A stretch of DNA of 64,000 nt, from assembly GCA_947497895.1 (NCBI GenBank), contig CANMIL010000001.1, positions 62,001 to 126,000 on the forward strand. The letters are read 5' to 3'. Made by a program: the position numbers and the translations under genes. Each line of letters opens with the position of its first letter. Positions within the stretch are counted from its first letter, which is position 1. This stretch comes from an uncultured Tenacibaculum sp. Its GTDB lineage: Bacteria; Bacteroidota; Bacteroidia; Flavobacteriales; Flavobacteriaceae. The notes below the pieces were generated by a model. That model searched no databases and was not told the origin of the DNA. It saw only the letters and a list, made by a program, of their open reading frames with translations. Positions 53,325 through 62,682 of the stretch are shown here, piece after piece.

Positions 53325-55696
53325 AAAAACTTTATATTCTACTATTATTTCTGAGCTTTCAAGCGCATTCCCAAAATCCGGCTAGAACTTTTGATAAGGT
53401 TCTTGAAGAAGAGAATGGACTGTTAAGACTAAAAATGAGTGATGGTGAGTATAGATTCCAATTCTATTTACCAGAAGTTATTGAAACGTCCTTTATCCCA
53501 GAAGGAGAAGTCTATGCTGAAGAATCGCATGCTGTTATTCTAACTCCGGAAGGAGTGAAGACTAAACTCAAAAATAAAGCTGATTTTATTTACTTTGAAT
53601 CGAAGAAATTAAAGGTGATCATTCAAAAAACACCTTTTAAAATTTCATATTTCTATGAAGATAAAGAATTGATTTCTGAAAAACGAGGTTATGTTAAAAC
53701 TGAGAAGTATGAAACTGTTGAACTAAATTTAGAAAAAGACGAAGTCTTATATGGAGTAGGAGCACGAGCCCTTGAAATGAATAGAAGAGGATATCGTTTA
53801 GAGTTATATAATAAAGCCCATTATGGCTACGAAACCCATTCGGAGCTCATGAATTATACAATGCCTGTTGTATTATCCTCTAAGAAATATATGGTTCATT
53901 TCGATAATGCTCCCATTGGATTTTTAGACTTGGACAGTAAAAAGAACAATACGCTTACTTATGAGACTATTTCTGGAAGAAAAACGTATCAGATCATAGC
54001 AGGTCAATCATGGTACGATATTCTTGATAATTATACAAAATTAACGGGTAAGCAACCCATGCTTCCAAGGTGGGCTTTAGGTAATTTTTCCAGTAGGTTT
54101 GGTTACCATTCTCAAAAAGAAGTAGAAAGTACGATAGACAAATTCAAGGAAGATGAAATTCCTGTAGATGCGGTTATTTTAGATTTGTTCTGGTTTGGAA
54201 AGGAAATTAAAGGTTCTATGGGAAACTTAGCTCCTTTGAAAGACTCTTTTCCAGATTTTAAAGGGATGATATCCCGATTACAAAGTAAGAAAGTGAAAAC
54301 TATCGCTATCACTGAGCCTTATATTTTAACGACTTCTAAACGATGGAAAGAAGCGGTTCAAGAAGATATTTTGGCAAAGACGAATGAAGGAAAACCAGCT
54401 ACCTACGATTTCTATTTTGGTAATACAGGAATTATTGATGTCTACAGTCAAAAAGGGAAGACTTGGTTTTGGGATATTTATAAAGGTCTTGCCGATATTG
54501 GTGTTGCAGGTGTTTGGGGCGATTTAGGAGAGCCTGAAGTACATCCTGATTGGATACAACATGCAACAGGCTCAGCGAATGAGGTTCACAATATTTATGG
54601 ACATGATTGGGCAGGATTAATAGCAAATGGCTATAAAAAATACTTTCCGAATACCCGTCCTTTTATTTTAATGCGAGCGGGATATTCGGGATCACAACGT
54701 TACGGATTAATTCCATGGTCGGGTGATGTAAATAGAACCTGGGGAGGATTCAAAAGACAACCTGAAATCGCATTACAAATGGGAATGCAAGGATTGGGAT
54801 ATATGCATTCGGATTTAGGAGGTTTTGCTGGGGATAATTTGGATGATGAACTTTATGTACGATGGTTACAATATGGCGTTTTTCAACCAATATACCGTCC
54901 TCATGCACAGGAACAGGTGCCTTCTGAACCCGTTTTTAGATCGGAGAAAGCTAAGGAAAGAGCTAAAATAGCTATTGAATTACGCTATAAGTTGTTGCCT
55001 TATAACTATCATTTGGTTTATGAGAATAATAGTAAAGGAACTCCTTTAATGAGACCGTTATTTTTCGATTTTCAATCTCCTAAAACAGAAAAATTAGGGA
55101 CTACATATTTATGGGGAAATGATTTCTTAATCAGTCCACAACTAGATAAAGATGTAAAAAAGTATTCGATTTTTGTTCCTAAATCAACTATTTGGTTTGA
55201 TTTCTATTCTGATGAGAGAATTGTTGGGAAAGGGGAGGAAATGGAAATACCCAAAAGAGAAAATAGTATTCCTACTTTGGCTCGAGCGGGTAGTTTTATT
55301 CCTATGACAAAGGATATTCAAAATACAGAAGCGTATAATGCCAATGAATTAACAATTCACTATTATCATGATGTTACGATTCTATCGAGCAGTAGATATT
55401 TATACAATGATGATGGTAAAACGGCAAATGCTTTGGAAAAAGGAATGTTTGAATTAGTAAAACTCTCAAGTAATTTTAATGGGAAGTCATTGAAAATTAA
55501 ATTCAATACTGAGCGAGGAAATAATTATAAAGCACAAGAAAAACAGTATAAGTTGGTAATTCATAATGTGAAAAAGGAAGTGAAAAAGGTTTTGATAAAT
55601 GGAAAATTAGTAACCGCCAGTAATAAAGCAAACAATATCGAAATTCCTGTTATATGGAATACAAAAAAGAAACAGATCATCAAGCTTAAATTTTAA
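53321..55696 (+). CDS. GH31 alpha-glucosidase, exported
   Basis: This 791-aa protein has a signal peptide (KKLYILLLFLSFQAHSQ). The GH31 barrel has the nucleophile Asp in GVWGDLGEPEVHPDW (about residue 405) and the acid/base Asp in YMHSDLGGFAGD (about 504); the substrate-binding FSSRFGYHSQKE and WSGDVNRTWGG are also present, and a C-terminal beta domain follows. It releases glucose from alpha-glucans in the periplasm or at the surface. Its ATG overlaps the stop of the truncated GH13 gene (ATGA). Confidence 0.93.
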   Translation: MKKLYILLLFLSFQAHSQNPARTFDKVLEEENGLLRLKMSDGEYRFQFYLPEVIETSFIPEGEVYAEESHAVILTPEGVKTKLKNKADFIYFESKKLKVIIQKTPFKISYFYEDKELISEKRGYVKTEKYETVELNLEKDEVLYGVGARALEMNRRGYRLELYNKAHYGYETHSELMNYTMPVVLSSKKYMVHFDNAPIGFLDLDSKKNNTLTYETISGRKTYQIIAGQSWYDILDNYTKLTGKQPMLPRWALGNFSSRFGYHSQKEVESTIDKFKEDEIPVDAVILDLFWFGKEIKGSMGNLAPLKDSFPDFKGMISRLQSKKVKTIAITEPYILTTSKRWKEAVQEDILAKTNEGKPATYDFYFGNTGIIDVYSQKGKTWFWDIYKGLADIGVAGVWGDLGEPEVHPDWIQHATGSANEVHNIYGHDWAGLIANGYKKYFPNTRPFILMRAGYSGSQRYGLIPWSGDVNRTWGGFKRQPEIALQMGMQGLGYMHSDLGGFAGDNLDDELYVRWLQYGVFQPIYRPHAQEQVPSEPVFRSEKAKERAKIAIELRYKLLPYNYHLVYENNSKGTPLMRPLFFDFQSPKTEKLGTTYLWGNDFLISPQLDKDVKKYSIFVPKSTIWFDFYSDERIVGKGEEMEIPKRENSIPTLARAGSFIPMTKDIQNTEAYNANELTIHYYHDVTILSSSRYLYNDDGKTANALEKGMFELVKLSSNFNGKSLKIKFNTERGNNYKAQEKQYKLVIHNVKKEVKKVLINGKLVTASNKANNIEIPVIWNTKKKQIIKLKF

Positions 55697-55793
55697 TCGC
55701 AGGGCGATAGCCAAGAGTTTAATTCCCTAGGACTTGCCTCGAAATATAAAATTATGAATCCAATAGATACCCCGTATGCTTGCATCGGGCAGT
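55697..55793 (+). repeat. intergenic repeat, copy 2
   Basis: It starts immediately after the GH31 stop with TCGCAGGGCGATAGCCAAG and ends near GCTTGCATCGGGCAG. It is a diverged copy of the element after GH65 (52426), in the same orientation and in the same position relative to the stop codon. Confidence 0.8.
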
Positions 55794-55797
55794 TCAT

Positions 55798-55811
55798 TTC
55801 ACTAAGTGAGA
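55798..55811. promoter_or_regulatory. palindrome before the first GH13 lipoprotein
   Basis: TTCACTAAGTGAGA, an imperfect palindrome with CACTAAGTG at its centre, is related to the GH65-upstream site at 50048. It lies 97 nt before the GH13 ATG. Confidence 0.35.
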
Positions 55812-55907
55812 TTAAAACGAACTGGTATTTACCTTGAAAGTTTGAGACAAATTTCCTTTGAATTTCTTGAGGGCTGAATTAAAGATAATTGAATAAAAAA
55901 GAATTTT

Positions 55908-57590
55908 ATGCGAATTTTTATAACCATACTCATAGCAACAGTCTTCTTTGCTTGTAAAACCAAAGAAACCAAATCAGAACCTAAAAAGATGGAACCTACA
56001 GCCAAAAAAGATTTTACTTGGCAAGGAGCGAACCTGTATTTTTTGCTAACGGATCGCTTTAACAATGGAGACACCACAAATGACATAAACTTTGATCGGA
56101 CGGATAAAACCGCTACTTTAAGAGGATTTGAAGGAGGAGACTTAAAAGGAATTACCGCTAAAATTAATGACGGTTATTTTACGAAACTAGGAATCAATGC
56201 CATTTGGCTGACACCAATTGTGGAACAGGTACATGGAAAAGTTGATGAAGGAACAGGAAATACTTATGGATTCCATGGATACTGGACAAAAGATTGGACC
56301 AAGATTGATCCGAATTTTGGGACTTCGCAAGATTTACATGAATTGGTAAAAACGGCACATGAAAAAGGTATTAGAATTTTGTTAGATGCCGTTATAAACC
56401 ATACGGGGCCGGTTACAGAAAAAGATCCTGTTTGGCCAGAGGAATGGGTTCGTACAAGTCCGCAATGTACCTACGATAATTATAAAAATACGGTTAGCTG
56501 TACTTTAGTAAAGAACTTACCTGATATTAAAACTGAAAGTAATGTCGAGGTTGAATTACCACTACAATTGATTACCAAATGGAAAGAAGAAGGACGTTAT
56601 GAAAAAGAACTTCAAGAATTAAATACTTTCTTTGATAAAACTGGATTTCCAAGAGCACCGCGCTTTTATATTATGAAATGGCTAACCGATTATATTCGCG
56701 AATATGGCATTGATGGGTATCGCGTGGATACGGTAAAGCATGTGGAAGTAAATGTTTGGCAAGAATTTAGAAAGGCTTGTGATATTGCTTTTGAAGAGTT
56801 TAAAGCGGAACATCCGAACAATCAGTTAGAAGACGAGTTTTATTTAGTTGGAGAAGTTTACAATTACAATTTCAGCAGTGGGAAAGACTTCAATTTTGGA
56901 GACAAAACGGTGAACTATTTTGACAAGGCATTTAATAGCTTGATTAACTTCGAGTTTAAATGGAATGCTAAGCAACTTCCAAATTATGAGGCCTTATTTA
57001 CGAGATATGATAGCATACTTGATACAAAACTTAAGGGGTATGGAACCTTGAATTATATCTCTTCTCATGACGATGGAGCTCCTTTTGATGTGGATCGTAA
57101 AATACCATTTCATGCTGTAACAAAATTATTATTAACTCTTGGAGCTTCTCAAATGTATTATGGAGATGAGTCTGCAAGAGTTTTAAAAGTCGAAGGCGCA
57201 GTTGGTGATGCCAATTTAAGATCATTAATGAATTGGGATGATATTGAGAGCAATCCTGAAACACAGGCTCTATTAAGTCATGCTCAGAAGTTAGGTCAGT
57301 TTAGAGATAATCACCCATCTGTTGGGGGAGGAAATCATTGTATGATAACTTATGAACCTTATGTGTTTAAAAGAACTCTGAATAAGGGAGAAATAAACGA
57401 TGAAGTGGTCATTGGTTTAGAACTTCCAAAAGGTGCTAAAACTTTGGAGATTTCCACTGTTTTCGAAGATGGAACTAATTTAAGGGATCAGTATTCCAAT
57501 CAAACTGTTACAGTGAAAGAAGGAAAAGTAATTATCGATTCACCGTTTTCAATAGTATTACTTGAAGAAACAAATGAAAATATAGACTAA
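55908..57590 (+). CDS. GH13 alpha-amylase family lipoprotein
   Basis: This 560-aa enzyme has a lipobox (TVFFACKTK, Cys16) so it is membrane-anchored. The GH13 regions are intact: DAVINHTG (I, near 163), GIDGYRVDTVKHVE with nucleophile Asp (II, near 267), YLVGEVYNYNF with Glu (III, near 309), and SSHDDG (IV, near 385). The protein ends with a beta domain. It hydrolyses alpha-1,4-glucans; exact specificity unknown. It precedes the next GH13 by 16 nt. Confidence 0.92.
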   Translation: MRIFITILIATVFFACKTKETKSEPKKMEPTAKKDFTWQGANLYFLLTDRFNNGDTTNDINFDRTDKTATLRGFEGGDLKGITAKINDGYFTKLGINAIWLTPIVEQVHGKVDEGTGNTYGFHGYWTKDWTKIDPNFGTSQDLHELVKTAHEKGIRILLDAVINHTGPVTEKDPVWPEEWVRTSPQCTYDNYKNTVSCTLVKNLPDIKTESNVEVELPLQLITKWKEEGRYEKELQELNTFFDKTGFPRAPRFYIMKWLTDYIREYGIDGYRVDTVKHVEVNVWQEFRKACDIAFEEFKAEHPNNQLEDEFYLVGEVYNYNFSSGKDFNFGDKTVNYFDKAFNSLINFEFKWNAKQLPNYEALFTRYDSILDTKLKGYGTLNYISSHDDGAPFDVDRKIPFHAVTKLLLTLGASQMYYGDESARVLKVEGAVGDANLRSLMNWDDIESNPETQALLSHAQKLGQFRDNHPSVGGGNHCMITYEPYVFKRTLNKGEINDEVVIGLELPKGAKTLEISTVFEDGTNLRDQYSNQTVTVKEGKVIIDSPFSIVLLEETNENID

Positions 57591-57606
57591 TTGAATTAGA
57601 AAACTA

Positions 57607-59031
57607 ATGCAAAAAATAATCATACTCATAGCAGGAATTTTTTTAATACTAACCTCTTGCAAAAAAGAAGTAAAGAAAGTTGAAGAACGTCAAAAAGAAA
57701 TATCAAACAGCTTGACTTATTCAGAAAAAGAACTTGAAAACGCTATCATTTATGAAGCGAATATTCGTCAATACTCCGAAAAAGGAACCTTTGAAGAGTT
57801 TACAAAGGATATTCCTGAATTGAAGAAATTAGGTGTTAAAATTATTTGGTTAATGCCAGTATTTCCAATTTCTGAAACCAATAGAAAAGCTACTGGAGAT
57901 AAGTTTGTTCATGAATTTCCTGAGGAAGAACGAAAAAAGTATTTAGGGAGTTATTATGCCGTGTCTGATTTTAAGAAAATAAATCCTGAATTTGGAACAA
58001 TTGATGACTTTAGAAAATTGATAAAAACAGCTCATGATAACGAAATGTTTGTAATTCTTGACTGGGTACCGAATCATACAGGATGGGATCATGTTTGGGT
58101 ACAATCGAATCCAGATTTCTACACAAAGAATGATAAAGGTGAAATTACTGATCCGTTAAATGAAGACGGAAGTTCTATGGGATGGAAAGATGTGGCAGAT
58201 TTAAATTATGACAATCCTGAATTAAGAAAAACAATGATTAGCGATATGCTTCATTGGGTTGAAAATGAAAATATTGACGGATTTCGATGTGATGTTGCAG
58301 GTTCAGTTCCAACATCATTTTGGAAAGAGGCAATACCTCAGATTAGAGCCAAAAAGAATGTATTTATGCTAGCCGAGGCTTGGGAACATGAGTTATTTAA
58401 AGAGAACTTATTTGATATGGGGTATGGATGGGATAGACATCATATTATGAATCATATTGCAAAAGGAGAGAAGTCCGTGAAAGAATGGGATGCCACTTTT
58501 GAAAAAGATGCTGATCGCTACGAAGAAGATGTTATTTTAATGACTTTTATTACCAATCACGATGAAAATTCATGGAATGGAACTATTCAAGAAAGAATGG
58601 GAGGAGCTAGTGAATTATTTACGGTACTAAGTTATTTGACTCCTGGAATGCCTTTAATTTATTCTGGACAAGAATATGGATTGAAACACAGACTAAAGTT
58701 CTTTGAAAAAGATCAAATTCCACATAAAAAAGGAAAAGAATGGGAGATTTTGGAAGCATTAGGAAAATTGAAGGTTGAAAATACAGCCTTATATGGAGGA
58801 AAAAATGCTGCCAGTTATTTGAGGTTACCAAGTAATGAAAACATATTGTTTTTCAAAAGAACTAATGGCGGAAAGGAAATCATTTTTATTGGGAATTTAT
58901 CCGATGAACCTACCAAACAAGCTATTGAATTGGAGAAAAATTATACGGACTATTTCAATCAACAAACTATTGATAAAATGACTAAGGAAGTTGCTTTAGG
59001 TGCTTGGGAGTATAGGGTTTTGGTAAAGTAG
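57607..59031 (+). CDS. GH13 alpha-amylase family lipoprotein (second)
   Basis: A 474-aa enzyme with lipobox ILTSCKKE (Cys18). GH13 regions: ILDWVPNHTGWDH (I), NIDGFRCDVAG (II, nucleophile Asp), FMLAEAWEHE (III, acid/base Glu), FITNHDENSW (IV, stabilising Asp). It shares about the first 100 residues of its barrel pattern with maltogenic-type enzymes. It ends the glucan gene run; no terminator was seen in the 170 bp after it. Confidence 0.93.
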   Translation: MQKIIILIAGIFLILTSCKKEVKKVEERQKEISNSLTYSEKELENAIIYEANIRQYSEKGTFEEFTKDIPELKKLGVKIIWLMPVFPISETNRKATGDKFVHEFPEEERKKYLGSYYAVSDFKKINPEFGTIDDFRKLIKTAHDNEMFVILDWVPNHTGWDHVWVQSNPDFYTKNDKGEITDPLNEDGSSMGWKDVADLNYDNPELRKTMISDMLHWVENENIDGFRCDVAGSVPTSFWKEAIPQIRAKKNVFMLAEAWEHELFKENLFDMGYGWDRHHIMNHIAKGEKSVKEWDATFEKDADRYEEDVILMTFITNHDENSWNGTIQERMGGASELFTVLSYLTPGMPLIYSGQEYGLKHRLKFFEKDQIPHKKGKEWEILEALGKLKVENTALYGGKNAASYLRLPSNENILFFKRTNGGKEIIFIGNLSDEPTKQAIELEKNYTDYFNQQTIDKMTKEVALGAWEYRVLVK

Positions 59032-59201
59032 GTTTATATTAACTTGTTATAGTCAATTAAGAAGAAGTTAAATCTGAGAATTAATTTTTAGTTCGAAGAG
59101 AAAAATGAAAAAGAATCAATTAAATGAACTGGTATAGTAAATAAATCTTATTTAGAACCATTTAAATATCTTTTTAAGAAAGTTGCATTACGGCATAGTT
59201 A

Positions 59202-60056
59202 TTGGTGGTAAAATATAAATTGGAATATAATATTTCAAACTTCCTATCTCAAGTATATCCATTTTATTATTATGGAAAAGAATTAAAGTTAATAACGGGA
59301 TTGTTGTTTTTGATGACGCTATTATTTGGTTATTTCTTTGAGCCTTTCGAAGTTTATCAACCTGAGCATAAAATGGGGTATTTTTGGATTACCCTAATAC
59401 ATTCATGTACTCCTGTTTTTATTGTTTTCCTGTTTCTCTCTTTAAAAATATTTCCAAGTTCAAAAGAAAGTTGGACTGTAAAAAAAGAAATTCTTTTGAT
59501 AGCTTTTTATTTACTTTTCGTGGGGATTACACAATTTCTAATTAGAGATATTATTTACGACAATCCAAATAATTGGTCTTTGCGGTATTTTTATGAAGAG
59601 ATAAGAAACACCTTTCTGATAGGTATTTTATTTGCGTTTATTTTAGTTCCTATAAATTATCACAGATTAAATTGGAGAAATAGTCGAAACGCAAATACAT
59701 TTAATGATTCAAAAACAAATACTAATATTTCTGATAGAAACTCATCTTATATAAATGAATTGGAGATTGACTCACAAGTTATTTTATATGCAAAAGCTGA
59801 CGGTAATTACATAGAATTGTTTTTAAATGATGGCGATAAAATATTAAAAAGATTAACCATGAAAAACTTGGAAGAGATTTTAGAACCTTATCCCAATTAT
59901 ATAAAAACACATCGTTCTTATATCGTTAATGTCGATCAAATTGATTCGGTTACAGGCAATGCTCAAGGATATAAATTACAACTGAAGAACGGTTCTAATA
60001 TCGTCCCTGTTTCAAGAAGCATGATTTCAAAATTTAATAAAAAGATGAATTCATAA
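59202..60056 (+). CDS. membrane LytTR DNA-binding regulator
   Basis: This 284-aa protein has four hydrophobic helices (about residues 30-50, 65-85, 95-115 and 135-152) followed by a linker rich in Asn and Ser and a C-terminal LytTR domain (about 190-284: ILYAKADGNYIELFLNDG, LEPYPNYIKTHRSYIVNVDQID, VPVSRSMISKFNKK). It is a membrane-bound transcription factor. The start is uncertain: TTG at 59202, GTG at 59205 or TTG at 59220 are in frame, and no ATG is available. It probably regulates the downstream acyltransferase. Confidence 0.85.
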   Translation: MVVKYKLEYNISNFLSQVYPFYYYGKELKLITGLLFLMTLLFGYFFEPFEVYQPEHKMGYFWITLIHSCTPVFIVFLFLSLKIFPSSKESWTVKKEILLIAFYLLFVGITQFLIRDIIYDNPNNWSLRYFYEEIRNTFLIGILFAFILVPINYHRLNWRNSRNANTFNDSKTNTNISDRNSSYINELEIDSQVILYAKADGNYIELFLNDGDKILKRLTMKNLEEILEPYPNYIKTHRSYIVNVDQIDSVTGNAQGYKLQLKNGSNIVPVSRSMISKFNKKMNS

Positions 60057-60065
60057 AGAATACTT

Positions 60066-60135
60066 TGTCACCTGTCACAAAATTGTGTCTGTCATCACAT
60101 TTGAAAAAAGCCAATATATTTTCTACATAGTTTTG
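60066..60135 (+). promoter_or_regulatory. promoter of the acyltransferase with repeated TGTCA boxes
   Basis: TAGTTTTG (60128-60135) matches TAnnTTTG; a TTG lies at 60101-60103 (gap 24). Directly upstream, TGTCA occurs at 60066, 60073 and 60090, and a CACAA/TTGTG dyad overlaps. LytTR regulators bind direct repeats upstream of promoters, so the product of the adjacent gene may act here. Confidence 0.55.
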
Positions 60136-60152
60136 ATCAAAAAACATATTTG

Positions 60153-61271
60153 ATGCGTAGACATGATTTAGATTGGTTAAGAGTAATAGTATTTGGATTA
60201 CTTATTTTTTATCATGTAGGAATGTTCTTTGTTCCTTGGGGATTTCATATAAAAAACAATATAATATATGATTGGTTAGTGTACCCTATGTGGTTTCTTA
60301 ATCAATGGAGATTACCTATTCTATTTGTAATTTCAGGAATGGGTACCTATTATGCTTTACAAAAAAGAACAGCTACTCAATTTACTTTTGAGCGTATTAA
60401 AAGATTAGGATTACCTCTGGTATTCGGGATGCTTTGCATTATTTCTCCTCAAGTATATTTTGAGCGATTAGCTAAAAATCAATTTAACGGAAACTATTTC
60501 GATTTTTGGCCGAGTGAATTGTTTAATGGAATTTACCCGGAAGGTAATTTTAGCTGGCATCATTCGTGGTTTTTGCCTTATTTACTGATTTTCTCAATTA
60601 TATTAACTCCTTTATTCTTGTATCTAAAAAATAATCCGAATAATAAGTTCACTTCTTGGATAAAAAGAATAACAGTTAAGCCTATAGGATTATATGCTTT
60701 TATTGTTCTTTTATATTTTATTGAAGCACTAATAGAACCTTTTTTTCCGGTTACTCATGCCTTAATAGATGACTGGTTTACTTTTATAAATTGTATTACA
60801 TTATTTTTCTTTGGATTTCTCTTAATTTCTGTTCAAAACACCTTTTGGAATACTGTTGTAAAATATCGAAAATACTTTTTAATTACAGGAATACTAAGCT
60901 TTGGTATCATGCTTTTTATTACACATCAATATAAAGATTCAACAATTAGACATTTTATTGAGGCTTTCTTAAAAGTAACAAATTTATGGTCTTGGATACT
61001 TGCTTTATTTGGATTCTCTGCTAAATACTTAAATAGAAAAAGTACTATACTTAAATATGCAAATGAAGCAGTTTACCCCTTCTATATTTTACATCAAACG
61101 ATCATGATTATAATTGCCTATTACCTAATAGAACTAGATTGGTCATTAGTTGTAAAATCTTCAATAATGATCATGGGTACTTTTGTTTTATCATGGATTA
61201 TTTATGAATTTGTAATTCGTCGTTGGATATATATTAGACCATTTTTTGGACTGAAGAAGAGGGCAAAATAG
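60153..61271 (+). CDS. acyltransferase 3 family protein (OpgC/OafB-like)
   Basis: This 372-aa inner-membrane protein has about ten hydrophobic helices and the family start MRRHDLDWLRVIVFGLLIFYH, with the essential Asp-Arg and the His. FVISGMGTYYAL and the C-terminal EAVYPFYILHQT motif, including HQT, also match. It transfers acyl groups, usually O-acetyl or succinyl, to glycans or lipids; the acceptor is unknown. I use the ATG at 60153, though a TTG at 60150 precedes it. Confidence 0.9.
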   Translation: MRRHDLDWLRVIVFGLLIFYHVGMFFVPWGFHIKNNIIYDWLVYPMWFLNQWRLPILFVISGMGTYYALQKRTATQFTFERIKRLGLPLVFGMLCIISPQVYFERLAKNQFNGNYFDFWPSELFNGIYPEGNFSWHHSWFLPYLLIFSIILTPLFLYLKNNPNNKFTSWIKRITVKPIGLYAFIVLLYFIEALIEPFFPVTHALIDDWFTFINCITLFFFGFLLISVQNTFWNTVVKYRKYFLITGILSFGIMLFITHQYKDSTIRHFIEAFLKVTNLWSWILALFGFSAKYLNRKSTILKYANEAVYPFYILHQTIMIIIAYYLIELDWSLVVKSSIMIMGTFVLSWIIYEFVIRRWIYIRPFFGLKKRAK

Positions 61272-61410
61272 AACCAATTTGAATATATAAAACATTAAAA
61301 AGACTTGGGGATAAAAGGGGGAGTAATTTAGTTATAAATAATTTTGGTTACATTTAACGAAAATTGAAACTGAATAGAATTAGAATATTCTATCTAACTG
61401 AAATAAAAAA

Positions 61411-61902
61411 ATGCGAATAATATTTATAATTCTTGTAAACTTTTTGATTTTAATGGGTTGTGAAAACAAGGACAAGGATAAAAAAGCTAAAATTGAATTT
61501 AAAAAAGACCAAATGGAAACGAAATCGTTACTGGAAAATGTTAGACTTGCAATAAATCCAATATTTAAAGATTGGGTATTATTTGAAAACGGAACATATA
61601 TAGTATTTGACGATATAACACAAATTGAGAATATAGAAAATGAAGCTATAAGATTAATGAAAGAATTTGGACCTGTTCATGCAGGTGGACCCGCTGGAGA
61701 TTTTAATGTTATTTCATTAGAAAAGAATATAGGTTGGGTTGTATCTGGTCATGGGTACGGAATGTATACATATGTTCATCCTTCTGAATTGGAGACAAAT
61801 TCACCAGATGATATCACTATTGGTCTTTATGGACGTTCGAAAAGAAATGATGACGGAGAAAATCCGAAAATAATTCATGTAAACAGTTCAAAAAATAACT
61901 AA
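61411..61902 (+). CDS. hypothetical lipoprotein
   Basis: This 163-aa protein has a lipoprotein signal (LILMGCENK, Cys17) and a charged linker (KDKDKKAKIEFKKD), then a soluble domain containing GTYIVFDDITQIENIENEA, a glycine-rich GPVHAGGPAGDFNVI, and GWVVSGHGYGMYTYVHPSE. The pattern resembles small single-domain proteins of Bacteroidota that occur next to toxin-type proteins or immunity genes, but I do not recognise the family. Confidence 0.65.
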   Translation: MRIIFIILVNFLILMGCENKDKDKKAKIEFKKDQMETKSLLENVRLAINPIFKDWVLFENGTYIVFDDITQIENIENEAIRLMKEFGPVHAGGPAGDFNVISLEKNIGWVVSGHGYGMYTYVHPSELETNSPDDITIGLYGRSKRNDDGENPKIIHVNSSKNN

Positions 61903-62043
61903 TCGAACAATAACTTGTTTTGTCATTAAAAAAGGTGTAGAACTTTATTGATAATACTAGAATATTTTACCAGACAAAGAATGGTTGTTAAATCGCTAAA
62001 ATACGATGAAAAAGGAGTTTATCATAATAAAGAAAATTGAAGT

Positions 62044-62604
62044 ATGTGTAGATATGGAATGACAACTTATAAACCTCATTATGCTTGTTTTCAGTGTAGG
62101 AAAACGTTTAAAAGAAGGTTAGAGAAAGATATTTATGATGGATTTGATAAATTTAGAAAACAACATCCTGCCAAATGTCCAGAGTGTGGAGATTTAATGG
62201 CAGATATGGGACTAGATTTTGAATCACCAAAGAAGAAAGATATAAAAGCTTGGAGTCATATTTCCACACTTTATAAAGTGGGAATAACTTTTCATTCATG
62301 TGGTTGTAGTGGACCCGCATATATACCTAAAGATTCTGATGAATTAATAGATCACTTTACAAAAATTAAAGAAGCCTATTTGGAACATCAATACTTTTGG
62401 GCACGTCGAAAACAAGATCCTGAGTCACAAAGGGAGATAGCCAAAGATCAACATAAAAATGGAACGTTCTTGTATCGGATTCCCAGAGAATATAAAGAAG
62501 GGACCAAAAATAAACCCAAATATGACTCTGAAAAAGCTCAAATATACTGGAACGAAAAAGTAAAAGAAGTGAAAAGGAAAATCGGAGAAATAAACTTAAG
62601 TTAA
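62044..62604 (+). CDS. zinc-ribbon hypothetical protein
   Basis: This 186-aa protein has a four-Cys cluster: YACFQCRKTF near residue 15-24 and AKCPECGDLM near 42-51, which could bind one zinc ion. A second Cys pair (HSCGCSG) lies near 84. The rest is charged and helical (DQHKNGTFLYRIPREYKEG). No known family is recalled; DNA, RNA or protein binding is possible. Confidence 0.7.
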   Translation: MCRYGMTTYKPHYACFQCRKTFKRRLEKDIYDGFDKFRKQHPAKCPECGDLMADMGLDFESPKKKDIKAWSHISTLYKVGITFHSCGCSGPAYIPKDSDELIDHFTKIKEAYLEHQYFWARRKQDPESQREIAKDQHKNGTFLYRIPREYKEGTKNKPKYDSEKAQIYWNEKVKEVKRKIGEINLS

Positions 62605-62682
62605 TTAGTATTGTTTGGAGTATTGTTAAATAATATAAGTCCAGAGAAAAGTTATACTTAATTGAAAATAATTTACTTTTAT

